Notes: generated from the sequence alone by a model not told the origin. 60,956 nucleotides of DNA from an uncultured Prevotellaceae bacterium (GCA_902779745.1 CACZCT010000022.1:1-60956), one strand, 5' to 3'; positions 25,623 to 35,080 are shown, counted from the first letter of the stretch. Numbers and translations are program-made.

Positions 25623-26245
25623 CTATGCGTAAGTTCTTATTTTTCATTTTTCACTTTTCGCTTTTCACTATCATTGCCTCTGCGCAGACAAGATATTGCG
25701 TCACCTGGCAGGACTATCTCGACGGTCAGTGGCGGGAGACAGAGAGTGGGGTTGTGTTACAGCCTTCTGCGAAAGGGGATGCCCTTGCCATGGAAGTGAA
25801 GGCTCCCACCAAAAAGACGGCTACTATTCTCCGCAAACGTGTCTGTGTGATGGAGTGGCAGGACTCTCTCTACTTGAATCTCCGTCCTTTCAATACCTTT
25901 GGTGATGTCTATGTCCGTGCCTGGCGTATCGGTGACAAATTGTTGTTTGCCCGTCAGGATATCGCCCCCTCCCATTTCAGTATTGCCAACGGTGACAGCG
26001 GCATTCCTTTTTCCAAGAAGTCGTTTAGCAGTCTGTCCCGCCTGGAGAACCTGGTCTGCTATCTGGCTGCATGGGACCCGAATCGTGAGGAACTCCGTAT
26101 GGTCAGAGTCACCAAAGAGATGGTTCTGAAACTCCTGTCCAATCATCCCCAACAACTTGCTGACTATCAGGCAACAGACAAAAAAAGTCTGGAGAATGCC
26201 GATGTCGTCATCAGCATCCTCCAGAAAGCTGGTGTCATCCGCTAA
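25619..26245 (+). CDS. Secreted protein of unknown function
   Basis: The 208-residue product starts with signal peptide MRKFLFFIFHFSLFTIIASAQ (from the second Met at 25625). The rest is beta-rich with several Trp/Tyr residues (YCVTWQDYLDGQW) and a C-terminal helical segment. I recognise no family. ATGA overlap with the TPR gene means coupled translation, so the two products may work together. The hydrophobic core of the signal peptide is encoded by a CATTTTT/CACTTTT tandem array. Confidence 0.75.
   Translation: MTMRKFLFFIFHFSLFTIIASAQTRYCVTWQDYLDGQWRETESGVVLQPSAKGDALAMEVKAPTKKTATILRKRVCVMEWQDSLYLNLRPFNTFGDVYVRAWRIGDKLLFARQDIAPSHFSIANGDSGIPFSKKSFSSLSRLENLVCYLAAWDPNREELRMVRVTKEMVLKLLSNHPQQLADYQATDKKSLENADVVISILQKAGVIR
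25639..25671 (+). repeat. In-frame 7-bp tandem array forming a signal-peptide core
   Basis: Units TATTTTT, CATTTTT, CACTTTT, CGCTTTT, CACTATC are read as a run of Phe, Ile, His, Ser and Leu. The same unit makes the array at 16156-16190. Confidence 0.75.
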
Positions 26246-26248
26246 CCT

Positions 26249-26839
26249 TTAGGATGTCAACAGGATGGTGACGCTACGGGCAGCCTGGGCTCCCATCACT
26301 AAAACTTGTGCGATGTCTGCCGTCTTGGAGGGACCGCTGATAAAGGTGCCGTAGCCGTCATATTCCTTGTCGAACTCGATGCGCTTATAGGCCTCGTGCA
26401 TATTGTTCACGATCTGACTCTTCGACAATAGGATGACGAGGTTCTCGGAGATGAAGCAGACGGCCTTCTCCTTCATCTGCTGAGGAATCCAGATACATCC
26501 GTTCTCAGCCACGCCAAACATACCACGGATGACACCCACGTCTGTGCCGTTCAAGTCTCGTGCTCGTCCGACGGTATCTGGGTTACGAGTGGCAATTGTC
26601 ACTTCAGGAAGATTGGAGGCAATCTCTTTGGCATCGGGATAAATTTCTTGGATGATGCTGTCTACTGTCCTGTCGCCTTTTACTTCGATGACATGTCCGC
26701 CCACACTCTCACTCATGGCAATGAACTGCACCAAAGGGTCAGCATAGGTAATAGCCTTGATATTACTCAGGTCGGGCATGTCAAACTTCTCTCTGACATT
26801 TGCCCTGTATTTCTTTAATATATCTTCTTTGCTGCTCAT
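26249..26839 (-). CDS. lutC: LUD-domain lactate-utilisation protein C
   Basis: The 196-residue protein starts at the ATG at 26839 (MSSKEDILKKYRAN); further upstream codons in the frame belong to lutB. The LUD fold is indicated by GVIRGMFGVAENGCIWI and FISGPSKTADIAQVLVMGAQA. LutC partners LutA and LutB in the membrane-associated complex that oxidises L-lactate to pyruvate. ATGA overlap with lutB shows coupling. The stop is 3 bp from the convergent gene before it. Confidence 0.9.
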   Translation of the reverse strand: MSSKEDILKKYRANVREKFDMPDLSNIKAITYADPLVQFIAMSESVGGHVIEVKGDRTVDSIIQEIYPDAKEIASNLPEVTIATRNPDTVGRARDLNGTDVGVIRGMFGVAENGCIWIPQQMKEKAVCFISENLVILLSKSQIVNNMHEAYKRIEFDKEYDGYGTFISGPSKTADIAQVLVMGAQAARSVTILLTS

Positions 26840-28150
26840 TTCTCTAAGTCTTTTATCATTTCGTGGAATGGCTTCTTGGGGAACTTCATCATGTCGTGTC
26901 CTTCTGCCCATGGGTTAAGACCACAATTCATGAGAGGAGAGGGGATGAGATTCGCCCAATGGGCGAGTCCTGTTCCAAAGTTATAAAGTCCTGGACTGCC
27001 ATAAAGCATCGACATTCCCTTACACATCAGTTTCTTCTGCGGATTGGCAGTGCCGAACGAATCCAGTTGCTGACGCCAGAGGTATATCTGGTCACCAAGG
27101 TTCACCTTCACAGGACAAACTGTCTGACAACTCAGACAGAGCGTGCAGGCAGAAACATTACCGCTGTGTTTCTGTGTGTCCCGCAACATGCCGAGGTTGA
27201 TGCCGATAGGTCCTGGGATGAAATAACTGTAACTGTAACCGCCAGAGCGACGATATACAGGACAGGTATTCATACAAGAACCACAACGGATACACTTCAA
27301 TGACTCCCAATGCTCCGGGTTGGCAATCCATTCCGAGCGTCCATTATCCACTAAGACGATATGCATCTTATGTGCCGTGGGACGCGCCTTGCGGAAATGC
27401 GAGGTGTAAGTCGTGGTGGGCTGACCAGTACCTGCACGACAAAGCATTCGTTGGAAGACGGCAAGGCACTCGTAGTTAGGAATGACTTTCTCGAGTCCGA
27501 TGGCAACGATATGCAGTTTGGGACAGGAAGTCGACATATCTGCGTTGCCCTCGTTGGTGCATACTACGATGTCACCTGTTTCAGCAATGCCGAAGTTAGC
27601 ACCAGTCATTCCTGCGTCTGCCGTCAGGAATTCATTACGCAGACTCAGACGAGCACAATAGGTCAAATACGTAGGATCATGATTACCTTTCTCACTGCCG
27701 AGTTTCTCTTCAAAGAGTTCGCCTACATCGTCGTGGTTCAGATGGATGGCAGGCATTACGATATGCGAGGGTTTCTGTCCTTTCAACTGGATGATACGCT
27801 CGCCGAGGTCGGTCTCGACAACCTCAATGCCACGTTCTTCCAGATAGGGATTCATCTCACACTCTTCCGTGAGCATCGACTTTGACTTCACCATCTTTTT
27901 TACATCATGGGTGTACTTCCACGCCGTTCTTCTCGGCATTGGTGGCAAACTGGTCGAGATATTCATCCAGATGGGTGATGGTATGACGCTTGATAGCACT
28001 TGCTTTCTCGCGCAACTGTTCCCATTCGTCTAGACCATAAGCCATGTTGTCACGCTTGGTGCGTACTGCCCAGAAAGTGGCATCGTGCCAATGGGCATAT
28101 TGTTGGTTCTTCAAGAACTCCTTGGCTGCTTTACTATGTTGTGTTGACAT
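26836..28150 (-). pseudogene. lutB: Lactate-utilisation iron-sulfur protein B, frameshifted by an internal deletion
   Basis: The N-terminus MSTQHSKAAKEFLKNQQYA reads from 28150 to a stop at 27905 after NGVEVH. The remainder resumes in another frame at THDVKKMVKSKSMLTEE and runs to 26836, with LUD sequence and two 4Fe-4S motifs, CIRCGSCMNTCP and CTLCLSCQTVCP. Family members have about 20 more residues between VEVH and VKKM, so the junction near 27905-27912 lacks a piece not divisible by three. Both flanks are otherwise well conserved. If real, the lactate oxidase would be inactive; an assembly fault is at least as likely. Confidence 0.85.
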
Positions 28151-28157
28151 AAATTTC

Positions 28158-28189
28158 GGTATTACGTTATAACGGTATGACGGTATTAC
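28158..28189 (-). repeat. 8-bp tandem array between lutA and lutB
   Basis: Units GGTATTAC, GTTATAAC, GGTATGAC, GGTATTAC (plus strand). The sense strand is rich in TAA. Confidence 0.7.
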
Positions 28190-28191
28190 GA

Positions 28192-28923
28192 TTAGAGTCC
28201 TGCCGCGAGAATCTCGACGACATGCTTGAACTGGATGTTAAGACCTTGCTTCTTTGCAACACCAGCCATGTGCATGAGGCATGAACAGTCGGGACCTGTC
28301 ACATATTCGGCACCCGTCTGGATATGACGCTCCACTTTGTCCTTACCTATTTGGGCAGAAACGGCAGTCTCTTCAATGGAAAACATACCACCGAAACCAC
28401 AACACTCATCAGGACGTTCAGGCTCTACAACCTGAATACCATCGACGAGTTGCAAAAGGTCCTTGATTTTATTGAAGGGCTTGACATGTTCTTCGGAAGG
28501 GGAGGAGAGTCCTAATTCACGGACACCATGACAGGAATTGTGCAGGCTGACCTTATGAGGGAATGTGCCTAAGCGACGATCTGCCTTCACGATATCATGC
28601 AGGAACTCCACGACATCCATACATTTCTTTGCTGTCTGGCATTCATGGTTGAGCAGGCGAGGGTAGTTGATGCGCACGAAGGCAGTACAACTAACGCTGG
28701 GAGCCACGACATAATCGAAGTCCTTAAAGAGAATTTCGAACTTCTCAGCTAAGGGAATGGCCTGTTTCTCAAATCCAGCGTTCGCCATCGGCTGTCCGCA
28801 ACAGGTCTGCTTCTGTGGATAAGTGACATCCAGTCCTAAGTGTTTCAGCAACTTATACGTTGCTAATCCGACTTCAGGATAGACGGCATCCACATAACAG
28901 GGAATGAATAATCCTATCTTCAT
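28192..28923 (-). CDS. lutA: Lactate-utilisation protein A (heterodisulfide-reductase-like CCG protein)
   Basis: The 243-residue protein has two CCG domains: QTCCGQPM near residue 41-48 and DECCGFGGMF in the second half, each with a partner cysteine motif (FIPCYVD, HNSCHG). These bind an iron-sulfur cluster. LutA is the first gene of lutA-lutB-lutC. The ATG at 28923 gives the family start MKIGLFIPCY; an upstream TTG is less likely. A long tandem array precedes it, then lctP. Confidence 0.9.
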   Translation of the reverse strand: MKIGLFIPCYVDAVYPEVGLATYKLLKHLGLDVTYPQKQTCCGQPMANAGFEKQAIPLAEKFEILFKDFDYVVAPSVSCTAFVRINYPRLLNHECQTAKKCMDVVEFLHDIVKADRRLGTFPHKVSLHNSCHGVRELGLSSPSEEHVKPFNKIKDLLQLVDGIQVVEPERPDECCGFGGMFSIEETAVSAQIGKDKVERHIQTGAEYVTGPDCSCLMHMAGVAKKQGLNIQFKHVVEILAAGL

Positions 28924-28926
28924 ATT

Positions 28927-28999
28927 AATTTTCAATTTTCAATTCTCAACTCTCAATTTTCAATTCTCAATTTTCAATTTTCAACTTTCAACTTTCAAT
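28927..28999 (-). repeat. Longest 7-bp tandem array, between lctP and lutA
   Basis: About ten units of TCAATTT, TCAATTC, TCAACTC and TCAACTT. On the sense strand each reads as AAATTGA-like with TGA, placing stop codons in all frames between lctP and lutA. It fills almost the whole intergenic space. Confidence 0.85.
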
Positions 29000-30603
29000 T
29001 AAATAACGTGCAGTCCAAGGAACACCATCAAACCATTCATCAATATCCAGAAGATGGCGAATGGCATCGTCTTACGCATGATATCTCCATCCTGTCCCTC
29101 CATATCGCAGGCAGCAGTTGCAATGGCAATACTTTGTGGTGACAGCAGTTTACCACCCTCAGAGCCTGCACAGTTGGCTGCAGCAAGCCAGTTGGTCTCA
29201 TTACCGCTGACACCAAAGAATGTGCCTTGGTTCACCAATCCTAAGTCGCTAGCAGCAGTGGCTTGTAGTTTTCCGAAGAGAATATTGGCATTGGTAGCAC
29301 TACCCGTCACGAAAGTTCCAATACTACCGATGAGTGGCGCAAAGAATGGGAAGGCAGCACCTGTGAGTAATACCAGACCTTTGGCGATATCGTTGGTCAT
29401 ACCTGTGTTATTCATCAGCATCGCCATCGCTACTAAGCAGCAGATAGTGACGACGGTTTTTTGCAGGTTGAGTGTAGTCTTGGCGAGTAACTTCATCAGT
29501 TCTCCGAAGCTCATCCCCTGAATCATACCGCCGATGACAGCACCGAGGAAAATCATCAGACCAGCATTTGACAGCCATCCGAACTTAAAGGTGTTACCTA
29601 TGACGGGCATATCAAATTTAGTGACTAACGTCTGGTTCAGGAGTTCATTGATGGGAGGTACTATCTTACTTGAGATAAGGATGAAGAAGATAATCAGTCC
29701 ATATACACTCCAAGCCTTCAATGTCTTTACCATACCAAACTTTTTCTTCTCAACGATAACCTCATCGGCAGGGTTCTCATCGTGAATGAAGAGTTTGTTG
29801 TACAACAGCATGGCGCAGATGGCGGCCACTGATCCGAGGATGGCAGGCGTCTCCGGGCCGATGAAGTGGGCACAGCAGAACTGCACGATGATGGAACAGG
29901 TTCCCACGAAGAGGGCGATGGTGATGTTCTTGATAATCTTCGTCTTGTCGGTCATCATCAGGATGAGGAACGGTGTGATGTAGAACATCAGCGAGAGTTG
30001 TAATATAATAAAGGTAGCCACTTCGCAGAGTTCCTCAGAGGTTGCCGTTCCGCTTGCCGCCACTTGGTTGGCGAGTGTCGTGGCAGGCAGACCGACGGCT
30101 CCGAAGCCTACGGCAACGGTGTTGGCTACCAGACAGATGACGGCAGAGAACATCGGTTTGAACCCCAGTCCGATAAGGATAGCAGCAGGAATCGCTACAG
30201 CAGTTCCGAAGCCTGCCATACCCTCCAGTACACCGCCAAGACCCCATGTCAACAGCAATACCAACAACCCCTTGTCGGAGGTCATCTGGATAAACTGCGT
30301 CTTGATGGTCTCTATCTCCTTCGTCTCACAAAGGATGTTGTAACTGAAGATGGCACAGATGATGATCAGGATGATGGGGAAACACGCTTTTAGCAGTCCT
30401 TCCACCACTGACCATAAAGTGATGCCGAAGATACTGGCTTCAGCAAACTTCTCTGGGACGATACCCATTGCGGGAACGGCAAACAATGCCAGGAGGATGG
30501 TCACGATAAGGGTGACGATGGCACTCCTATAGCCGGAAACCTTGAATCCCATCATCAGGACAATGAGTAACAGAATAGGGATTACGGATATTAGTGCTGT
30601 CAT
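28999..30603 (-). CDS. lctP: L-lactate permease
   Basis: The 534-residue integral membrane protein has about 12-14 hydrophobic segments and LctP signatures, including GVLEGMAGFGTAVAIPAAIL near 125-145 and a C-terminal NWLAAANCAGSEGGKLLSPQS stretch. It takes up lactate with protons. It is upstream of lutABC on the same strand and divergent from a D-2-hydroxyacid dehydrogenase-like gene, making a complete lactate import and oxidation locus. A TATATTTG -7 element lies at 30646-30653. Confidence 0.94.
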   Translation of the reverse strand: MTALISVIPILLLIVLMMGFKVSGYRSAIVTLIVTILLALFAVPAMGIVPEKFAEASIFGITLWSVVEGLLKACFPIILIIICAIFSYNILCETKEIETIKTQFIQMTSDKGLLVLLLTWGLGGVLEGMAGFGTAVAIPAAILIGLGFKPMFSAVICLVANTVAVGFGAVGLPATTLANQVAASGTATSEELCEVATFIILQLSLMFYITPFLILMMTDKTKIIKNITIALFVGTCSIIVQFCCAHFIGPETPAILGSVAAICAMLLYNKLFIHDENPADEVIVEKKKFGMVKTLKAWSVYGLIIFFILISSKIVPPINELLNQTLVTKFDMPVIGNTFKFGWLSNAGLMIFLGAVIGGMIQGMSFGELMKLLAKTTLNLQKTVVTICCLVAMAMLMNNTGMTNDIAKGLVLLTGAAFPFFAPLIGSIGTFVTGSATNANILFGKLQATAASDLGLVNQGTFFGVSGNETNWLAAANCAGSEGGKLLSPQSIAIATAACDMEGQDGDIMRKTMPFAIFWILMNGLMVFLGLHVI

Positions 30604-30645
30604 AGGCTTTTTAGTTATTTGTGATTATTTAATAAGTTCTGGGGA

Positions 30646-30653
30646 CAAATATA
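30646..30653 (-). promoter_or_regulatory. Putative -7 element for lctP-lutABC
   Basis: CAAATATA on plus, TATATTTG on minus, 42 bp before the lctP ATG. Only a loose ATTG lies near -33. Confidence 0.5.
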
Positions 30654-30732
30654 CAAATTTTCTACCACACCGCCATCAATTTCTTTAGTTAATTATTTAT
30701 AATAGATAAGGTGTTATTTGGAATTTTATTCG

Positions 30733-30740
30733 TATATTTG
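30733..30740 (+). promoter_or_regulatory. Putative -7 element for the YdiJ-type dehydrogenase
   Basis: TATATTTG ends 16 bp before the ATG. The nearest TTTG (30717-30720) is too close for a standard -33. Confidence 0.45.
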
Positions 30741-30756
30741 CGGAAAACTAAAGCCT

Positions 30757-33700
30757 ATGAATATTACATCTTTTCTAAATGACATCAAGCAGTTCCTGCC
30801 CACAGACCGTATTTATACGGATGAACTGAGAAGACTGGGGTGGGGTACAGATGCCAGTTTCTATCGTGAGATTCCAGAGGTCGTTATCCGCAGTGACAAC
30901 GAGGAGGAGATCGCACGTATCATGGAGGTATGCCGTCAATACCAGGTTCCTTTCACGTTCCGTGCAGCAGGTACTTCCTTGTCGGGACAGAGTCTGAGTA
31001 ATTCTGTGCTGATTGTGGCAGGGAAGCATTGGGAGAAATATGAGATTGGTGAAGGACAGGAAACTATCAAACTGCAGCCTGGTATTGTGGGTGCTCGTGT
31101 CAATGAGATCCTAAAGCCCTATGGTAGAGTATTCCCGCCAGATCCTGCTTCGATAGGTTCTGCAATGGTGGGCGGTATCGTCATCAACAATGCGTCGGGT
31201 ATGAACTGCGGTGTTCATGCCAACAGCGACCGTATGATGGTCAGTGCGAGGATCGTGTTGACTGACGGGACGGTGCTTGATACGGGTGACGAGAAGAGTA
31301 GGGAGTCTTTTCGTCAGCGTCATCCCGAGTTCCTGAAGAAGATAGAAGCACTTCGTGACAAGGTACGTGCCGACAAGGAACTCGCCGACCGCATTAGCAA
31401 GAAATATTCGATCAAGAACGTGACGGGTCTCAACCTGCGTCCGTTGATTGCCTATGACGATCCCTTTGACATCATCGCCCATTCGATGGTAGGCTCGGAA
31501 GGCACGCTCGCTTTCCTCTCGGAAGTGACGATGAGGACGCTGAAGGACTACCCTTTCAAGGCGTCTGCCATGGTTTACTTCTTGACGATGAAAGAGAGTT
31601 GTGAGGCAGTAGTCGCCATGAAGAAACTGAAGGCCGGCGAGGAAGACTTAGCGATGAGTGCCGAGAACCTGATGGTGAAGAGTGCCGAGATGCTCGACTA
31701 TAAGTCGCTTAGTTCGGTGGACGATCCCGTCTACCTGCAATATCAGAAAGACGTAGATGCAGGCAAGATAGCGGGTGTGGAGCCTGGTGACTACCACAAC
31801 CTGACCGCCATCCTCACGGAGACGAAGGGAATCACTCATGAACAACTATTGGAGAAGATTGAGAAGATCAAGGAATGCCTGGGACAGTTCAAACTCTATA
31901 TCCCTGCCGAGTTTACGGAGGATCCTGCCGTTTATGGTAAGTATTGGGCTATTCGCTCAGGTATTTTCCCCAGCGTGGGTGGTACACGTCCTGTGGGCAC
32001 ATCGTGTTTGATAGAAGATGTCGCCTTCCCCATAGAGTCACTGCCGGAGGCTACCGTTAAACTGCAGAAACTGATTGCTGATCACGGCTATGACGATGCC
32101 TGTATCTACGGGCATGCCTTCGAGGGTAATTATCACTTCATCCTGAACCAGAGTTTTGCTGATGAGCATGAGGTAGCTCGTTATGCTGAGATGATGCGTG
32201 ATGTGGCGAAGTTGGTCGTTGAGGGATATGACGGCTCGTTGAAGGCAGAACACGGAACAGGTCGTAATATGGCTCCGTTTGTGAAATACGAGTGGGGTGA
32301 CAAGGCATACGAGGTAATGAAGGAGTTAAAGGCCATCTTCGACCCCGACGGACTGCTGAATCAAGGGGTTATCTTCAACGACGATCCAGATTGCTTCATT
32401 AAGTGTCTGAAACCGTTACCCGTCCTCGACTATGATTTTGACAAGGTGCCCGACGGCGGACATTATCTGATGGATCCATCTCTCTCTACGGCTAAAGAGA
32501 CGATAGAGCAGGTGAAGCGCGCCAATAAGTGTATCGAGTGCGGCTTCTGCGAGGTCAACTGTATGTCGTGTGGTCTGACGTTGTCGTCGAGAATGCGTAT
32601 TGCCGTGCAGCGTGAGATTCGTCATCTCACCAAAACAGGCGAAAATCCTGAGCGTTTGGCAACGCTGAAGAAGCAATACAAATACTATGGTGACCAGACC
32701 TGTGCCACTGACGGTCTCTGTTCTACCTCCTGTCCGATGAAGATCAATACGGGTGAGTTGACACACCTGATCCGTCAGATGGACATGAACGAATGTCCTA
32801 TGGGCTATAAGATCGGTGAGTTTGCCGCTAACCACATGGCAGGCATCAAGTCCGGTCTGCGTGTCGTCCTTGATGTGGCACACTTGGGGCATGTTACCCT
32901 TGGTCCCACGATGATGACCAGTATTGCCCGGGGTATGAATAAGATGGGACTGCCCCTCTGGACGACGGCCATGCCGAAGAAGAAACGGCAGCCGAAACCG
33001 TCGGATTTGACACAGTTCATTATTGAGAAGAGTATTCCACATAAAGAGGAAGAACACTCACCGTTGAAAGTCGTCTACTTCCCCAGTTGCATCAACCAGA
33101 CGATGGGACAGTCGAAGCATGGCGGCAAGATACACCACCTGGTCGACGAAGTCATCCAGCTGATGGCGAAGGCTGGCTATGAGGTCATCTTCCCCGAAGG
33201 CATGGAGAAGATGTGCTGCGGACAGATATGGGAGAGTAAGGGTATGTTGGATATTGCTGATCGCAAGAGTGCAGAACTGGAGGCGGCATTGTGGAAAGCC
33301 TCGGAGGAGGGCAAGTATCCCGTGCTCTGTGCCCAGAGTCCCTGTCTGCATCGTATGAAGAAGGTGATGCATAAGATGAAGCTCTACGAGCCTGCCGAGT
33401 TTATCATGAAGTATCTCGTAGACCGCCTAGACTTCCATCCCATAGACCGTCCTATAGCCTTACACCTCACTTGTTCCACCCGTCAGATGGGTGTTGACAA
33501 GGATATGGTAGCACTGGCCAGGATGTGTTCTACGAAAGTCTTCCTGCCTGAAGGTGTGGGCTGTTGCGGTTTTGCCGGTGACAGGGGCTTCACCTTCCCG
33601 GAGATGAACAAGTATGCCCTTCGCAAGTTGCGTCCACAAATCGAGACCAACCGCATCGAGGTGGGCTATTCGAACAGCCGGACCTGTGAGATTGGTCTCG

Positions 33701-33771
33701 AAACAAATACGGGTATCCCGTACATGAGTATCGTCTATCTCGTTAATGAGTGTACGACAGCAAAGAAGTGA
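30757..33771 (+). CDS. FAD- and Fe-S-containing D-2-hydroxyacid dehydrogenase (YdiJ type)
   Basis: The 1004-residue protein is a fusion. The N-terminal part is a GlcD-like FAD-linked oxidase with FRAAGTSLSGQSLS for FAD binding and a GSEGTLAFLSEVT motif. Then come two ferredoxin-like clusters, C592/C595/C598/C602 and C649/C655/C659. The C-terminus has two CCG motifs, at 819-822 (MCCG) and 935-938 (GCCG). E. coli YdiJ (about 1018 residues) has this architecture and oxidises D-2-hydroxyacids. Opposite lctP and lutABC, it likely handles D-lactate, which is inference. The ATG at 30757 follows the promoter; upstream in-frame codons lie within it. Confidence 0.88.
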   Translation: MNITSFLNDIKQFLPTDRIYTDELRRLGWGTDASFYREIPEVVIRSDNEEEIARIMEVCRQYQVPFTFRAAGTSLSGQSLSNSVLIVAGKHWEKYEIGEGQETIKLQPGIVGARVNEILKPYGRVFPPDPASIGSAMVGGIVINNASGMNCGVHANSDRMMVSARIVLTDGTVLDTGDEKSRESFRQRHPEFLKKIEALRDKVRADKELADRISKKYSIKNVTGLNLRPLIAYDDPFDIIAHSMVGSEGTLAFLSEVTMRTLKDYPFKASAMVYFLTMKESCEAVVAMKKLKAGEEDLAMSAENLMVKSAEMLDYKSLSSVDDPVYLQYQKDVDAGKIAGVEPGDYHNLTAILTETKGITHEQLLEKIEKIKECLGQFKLYIPAEFTEDPAVYGKYWAIRSGIFPSVGGTRPVGTSCLIEDVAFPIESLPEATVKLQKLIADHGYDDACIYGHAFEGNYHFILNQSFADEHEVARYAEMMRDVAKLVVEGYDGSLKAEHGTGRNMAPFVKYEWGDKAYEVMKELKAIFDPDGLLNQGVIFNDDPDCFIKCLKPLPVLDYDFDKVPDGGHYLMDPSLSTAKETIEQVKRANKCIECGFCEVNCMSCGLTLSSRMRIAVQREIRHLTKTGENPERLATLKKQYKYYGDQTCATDGLCSTSCPMKINTGELTHLIRQMDMNECPMGYKIGEFAANHMAGIKSGLRVVLDVAHLGHVTLGPTMMTSIARGMNKMGLPLWTTAMPKKKRQPKPSDLTQFIIEKSIPHKEEEHSPLKVVYFPSCINQTMGQSKHGGKIHHLVDEVIQLMAKAGYEVIFPEGMEKMCCGQIWESKGMLDIADRKSAELEAALWKASEEGKYPVLCAQSPCLHRMKKVMHKMKLYEPAEFIMKYLVDRLDFHPIDRPIALHLTCSTRQMGVDKDMVALARMCSTKVFLPEGVGCCGFAGDRGFTFPEMNKYALRKLRPQIETNRIEVGYSNSRTCEIGLETNTGIPYMSIVYLVNECTTAKK

Positions 33772-34179
33772 TTAGTATTCCATCACGGCAGGCAGTTCTT
33801 TTGCCTGGTCAATCATCTTCTGAATCTCCACGACAGCAGGAACGCGGTTGGTGAGGTTCTTTTGGGCATTCACTTCCTCCAGTTTCTTCTGAAGGTTCTC
33901 GGCAACACGATGCTTGAGTTCCTTGACGGTATCAACACCTGCGGCCTCCAGTAACTCGGCAAACTGGGGGCCGACTCCGTTTATACGGTACAGGTCACAG
34001 TGGTTTGCCCATTTCAGGATCAGTTTTCCACTGATACCCGTCTCTGCCTCCAATGCCTTACGGCCAGCAGGTTTCGCACATTTCTCCAACAATTCGGCAT
34101 CTGTCTTGATACCTGCGGCAATCAATTTCTCAGCGTAAACTTCGCCAACACCTTCAATGTCAATTACTTTGTAAGTCAT
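33772..34179 (-). CDS. DUF4332-type helix-hairpin-helix protein
   Basis: The 135-residue protein contains two helix-hairpin-helix-like units, DIEGVGEVYAEKLIAAGI and RINGVGPQFAELLEAAGV, as in DUF4332 proteins. HhH units usually contact DNA backbone, but no activity is known here. The ATG at 34179 starts MTYKVIDIEG; codons further upstream lack family sequence. The stop abuts the stop of the convergent dehydrogenase with no gap. Confidence 0.8.
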   Translation of the reverse strand: MTYKVIDIEGVGEVYAEKLIAAGIKTDAELLEKCAKPAGRKALEAETGISGKLILKWANHCDLYRINGVGPQFAELLEAAGVDTVKELKHRVAENLQKKLEEVNAQKNLTNRVPAVVEIQKMIDQAKELPAVMEY

Positions 34180-34293
34180 AATGGTAAAATGATTTTTAGT
34201 TTTCTTGCAGATGGTGCATTTTGCATACTGCAACGGCAAATATACGAAATAAATCAATGTTAAGCAACTTTTTATTCTTTTTTAATACTGTAT

Positions 34294-34327
34294 TTTGCAT
34301 AATAAGTGAAATTAATAACTATCTTTG
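34294..34327 (+). promoter_or_regulatory. Promoter for the Bax-inhibitor-like gene
   Basis: TTTG at 34294-34297, 22 bp spacer, TATCTTTG at 34320-34327. Confidence 0.6.
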
Positions 34328-34354
34328 CCCCGGTTTTTAATTAAAAGCGAAAAG

Positions 34355-35080
34355 ATGAATTACAACGATTATGAATTGAAAGAGTATACGGGAACCGAGA
34401 GACAGTGGGATGTCTCTGCTGCATTTCCCGTATTGATGCGTAAGGTTTATTTGTGGATGACACTGGCTTTGGCGATCACTGGTTTTACGGCTTATGCCGT
34501 AGCTTCCAGTCCCGGCATCCTTCAGGCTATCTATAGCAATCAGATCCTGTTCTGGGGACTGATGATTGGCGAGTTTGGACTGGTCATCGGCGTGAGTGCT
34601 GCCATCAACCGTCTTTCCCTGACCACCGCCACCTTGATGTTTGTGCTGTATTCCGTCATCAACGGTGCGCTGATGTCGTATATCTTCCTGGCCTATACCG
34701 CTTCTTCCATCGCCACCGTGTTCTTCATCACGGCAGGAACCTTTGCGGCAATGGCTGTGATAGGCTATACCACCAAGACCGACTTGTCGTCGCTGCGTAA
34801 ATACCTGTTGATGGCACTGATCGGTATCATCATTGCCACCTTGGTGAATGTGTTCTTCGTGAAGAGTACCGGTTTCGACCTGATCCTGAGTTATGCAGGT
34901 GTATTGATCTTCGTAGGACTGACCGCATACGACTCCCAGAAGATCAAAGAGATGCTCATGCAGGCACCGGATGCAGGAGAGACGGCGCAGAAATACGCAC
35001 TGTTAGGCGCACTTTCACTCTACCTTGATTTCATCAACCTGTTTATCTACCTGCTTCGTATTTTCGGAAAGAGGGAATAG
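34355..35080 (+). CDS. Bax inhibitor-1 / YccA-family membrane protein
   Basis: The 241-residue protein has a short cytosolic N-terminus and seven hydrophobic segments between about 35 and 235. The family motif TAYDSQKIKEM lies before the last segment, where the conserved aspartate is part of the pH-sensing latch in characterised homologues. YbhL/YccA-type proteins affect membrane protease control or calcium leak. The ATG at 34355 is favoured because the promoter overlaps the earlier codons of the frame. Confidence 0.9.
   Translation: MNYNDYELKEYTGTERQWDVSAAFPVLMRKVYLWMTLALAITGFTAYAVASSPGILQAIYSNQILFWGLMIGEFGLVIGVSAAINRLSLTTATLMFVLYSVINGALMSYIFLAYTASSIATVFFITAGTFAAMAVIGYTTKTDLSSLRKYLLMALIGIIIATLVNVFFVKSTGFDLILSYAGVLIFVGLTAYDSQKIKEMLMQAPDAGETAQKYALLGALSLYLDFINLFIYLLRIFGKRE

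Noticed and set aside
28927-28999. CRISPR or origin iterons
   Set aside because: Units are 7 bp, contiguous and degenerate, with no spacers, no cas genes and no replication gene nearby.
32416-33057. 213-codon antisense frame in the YdiJ-type gene
   Set aside because: Lies fully within a conserved fusion enzyme with clear Fe-S motifs on the plus strand.
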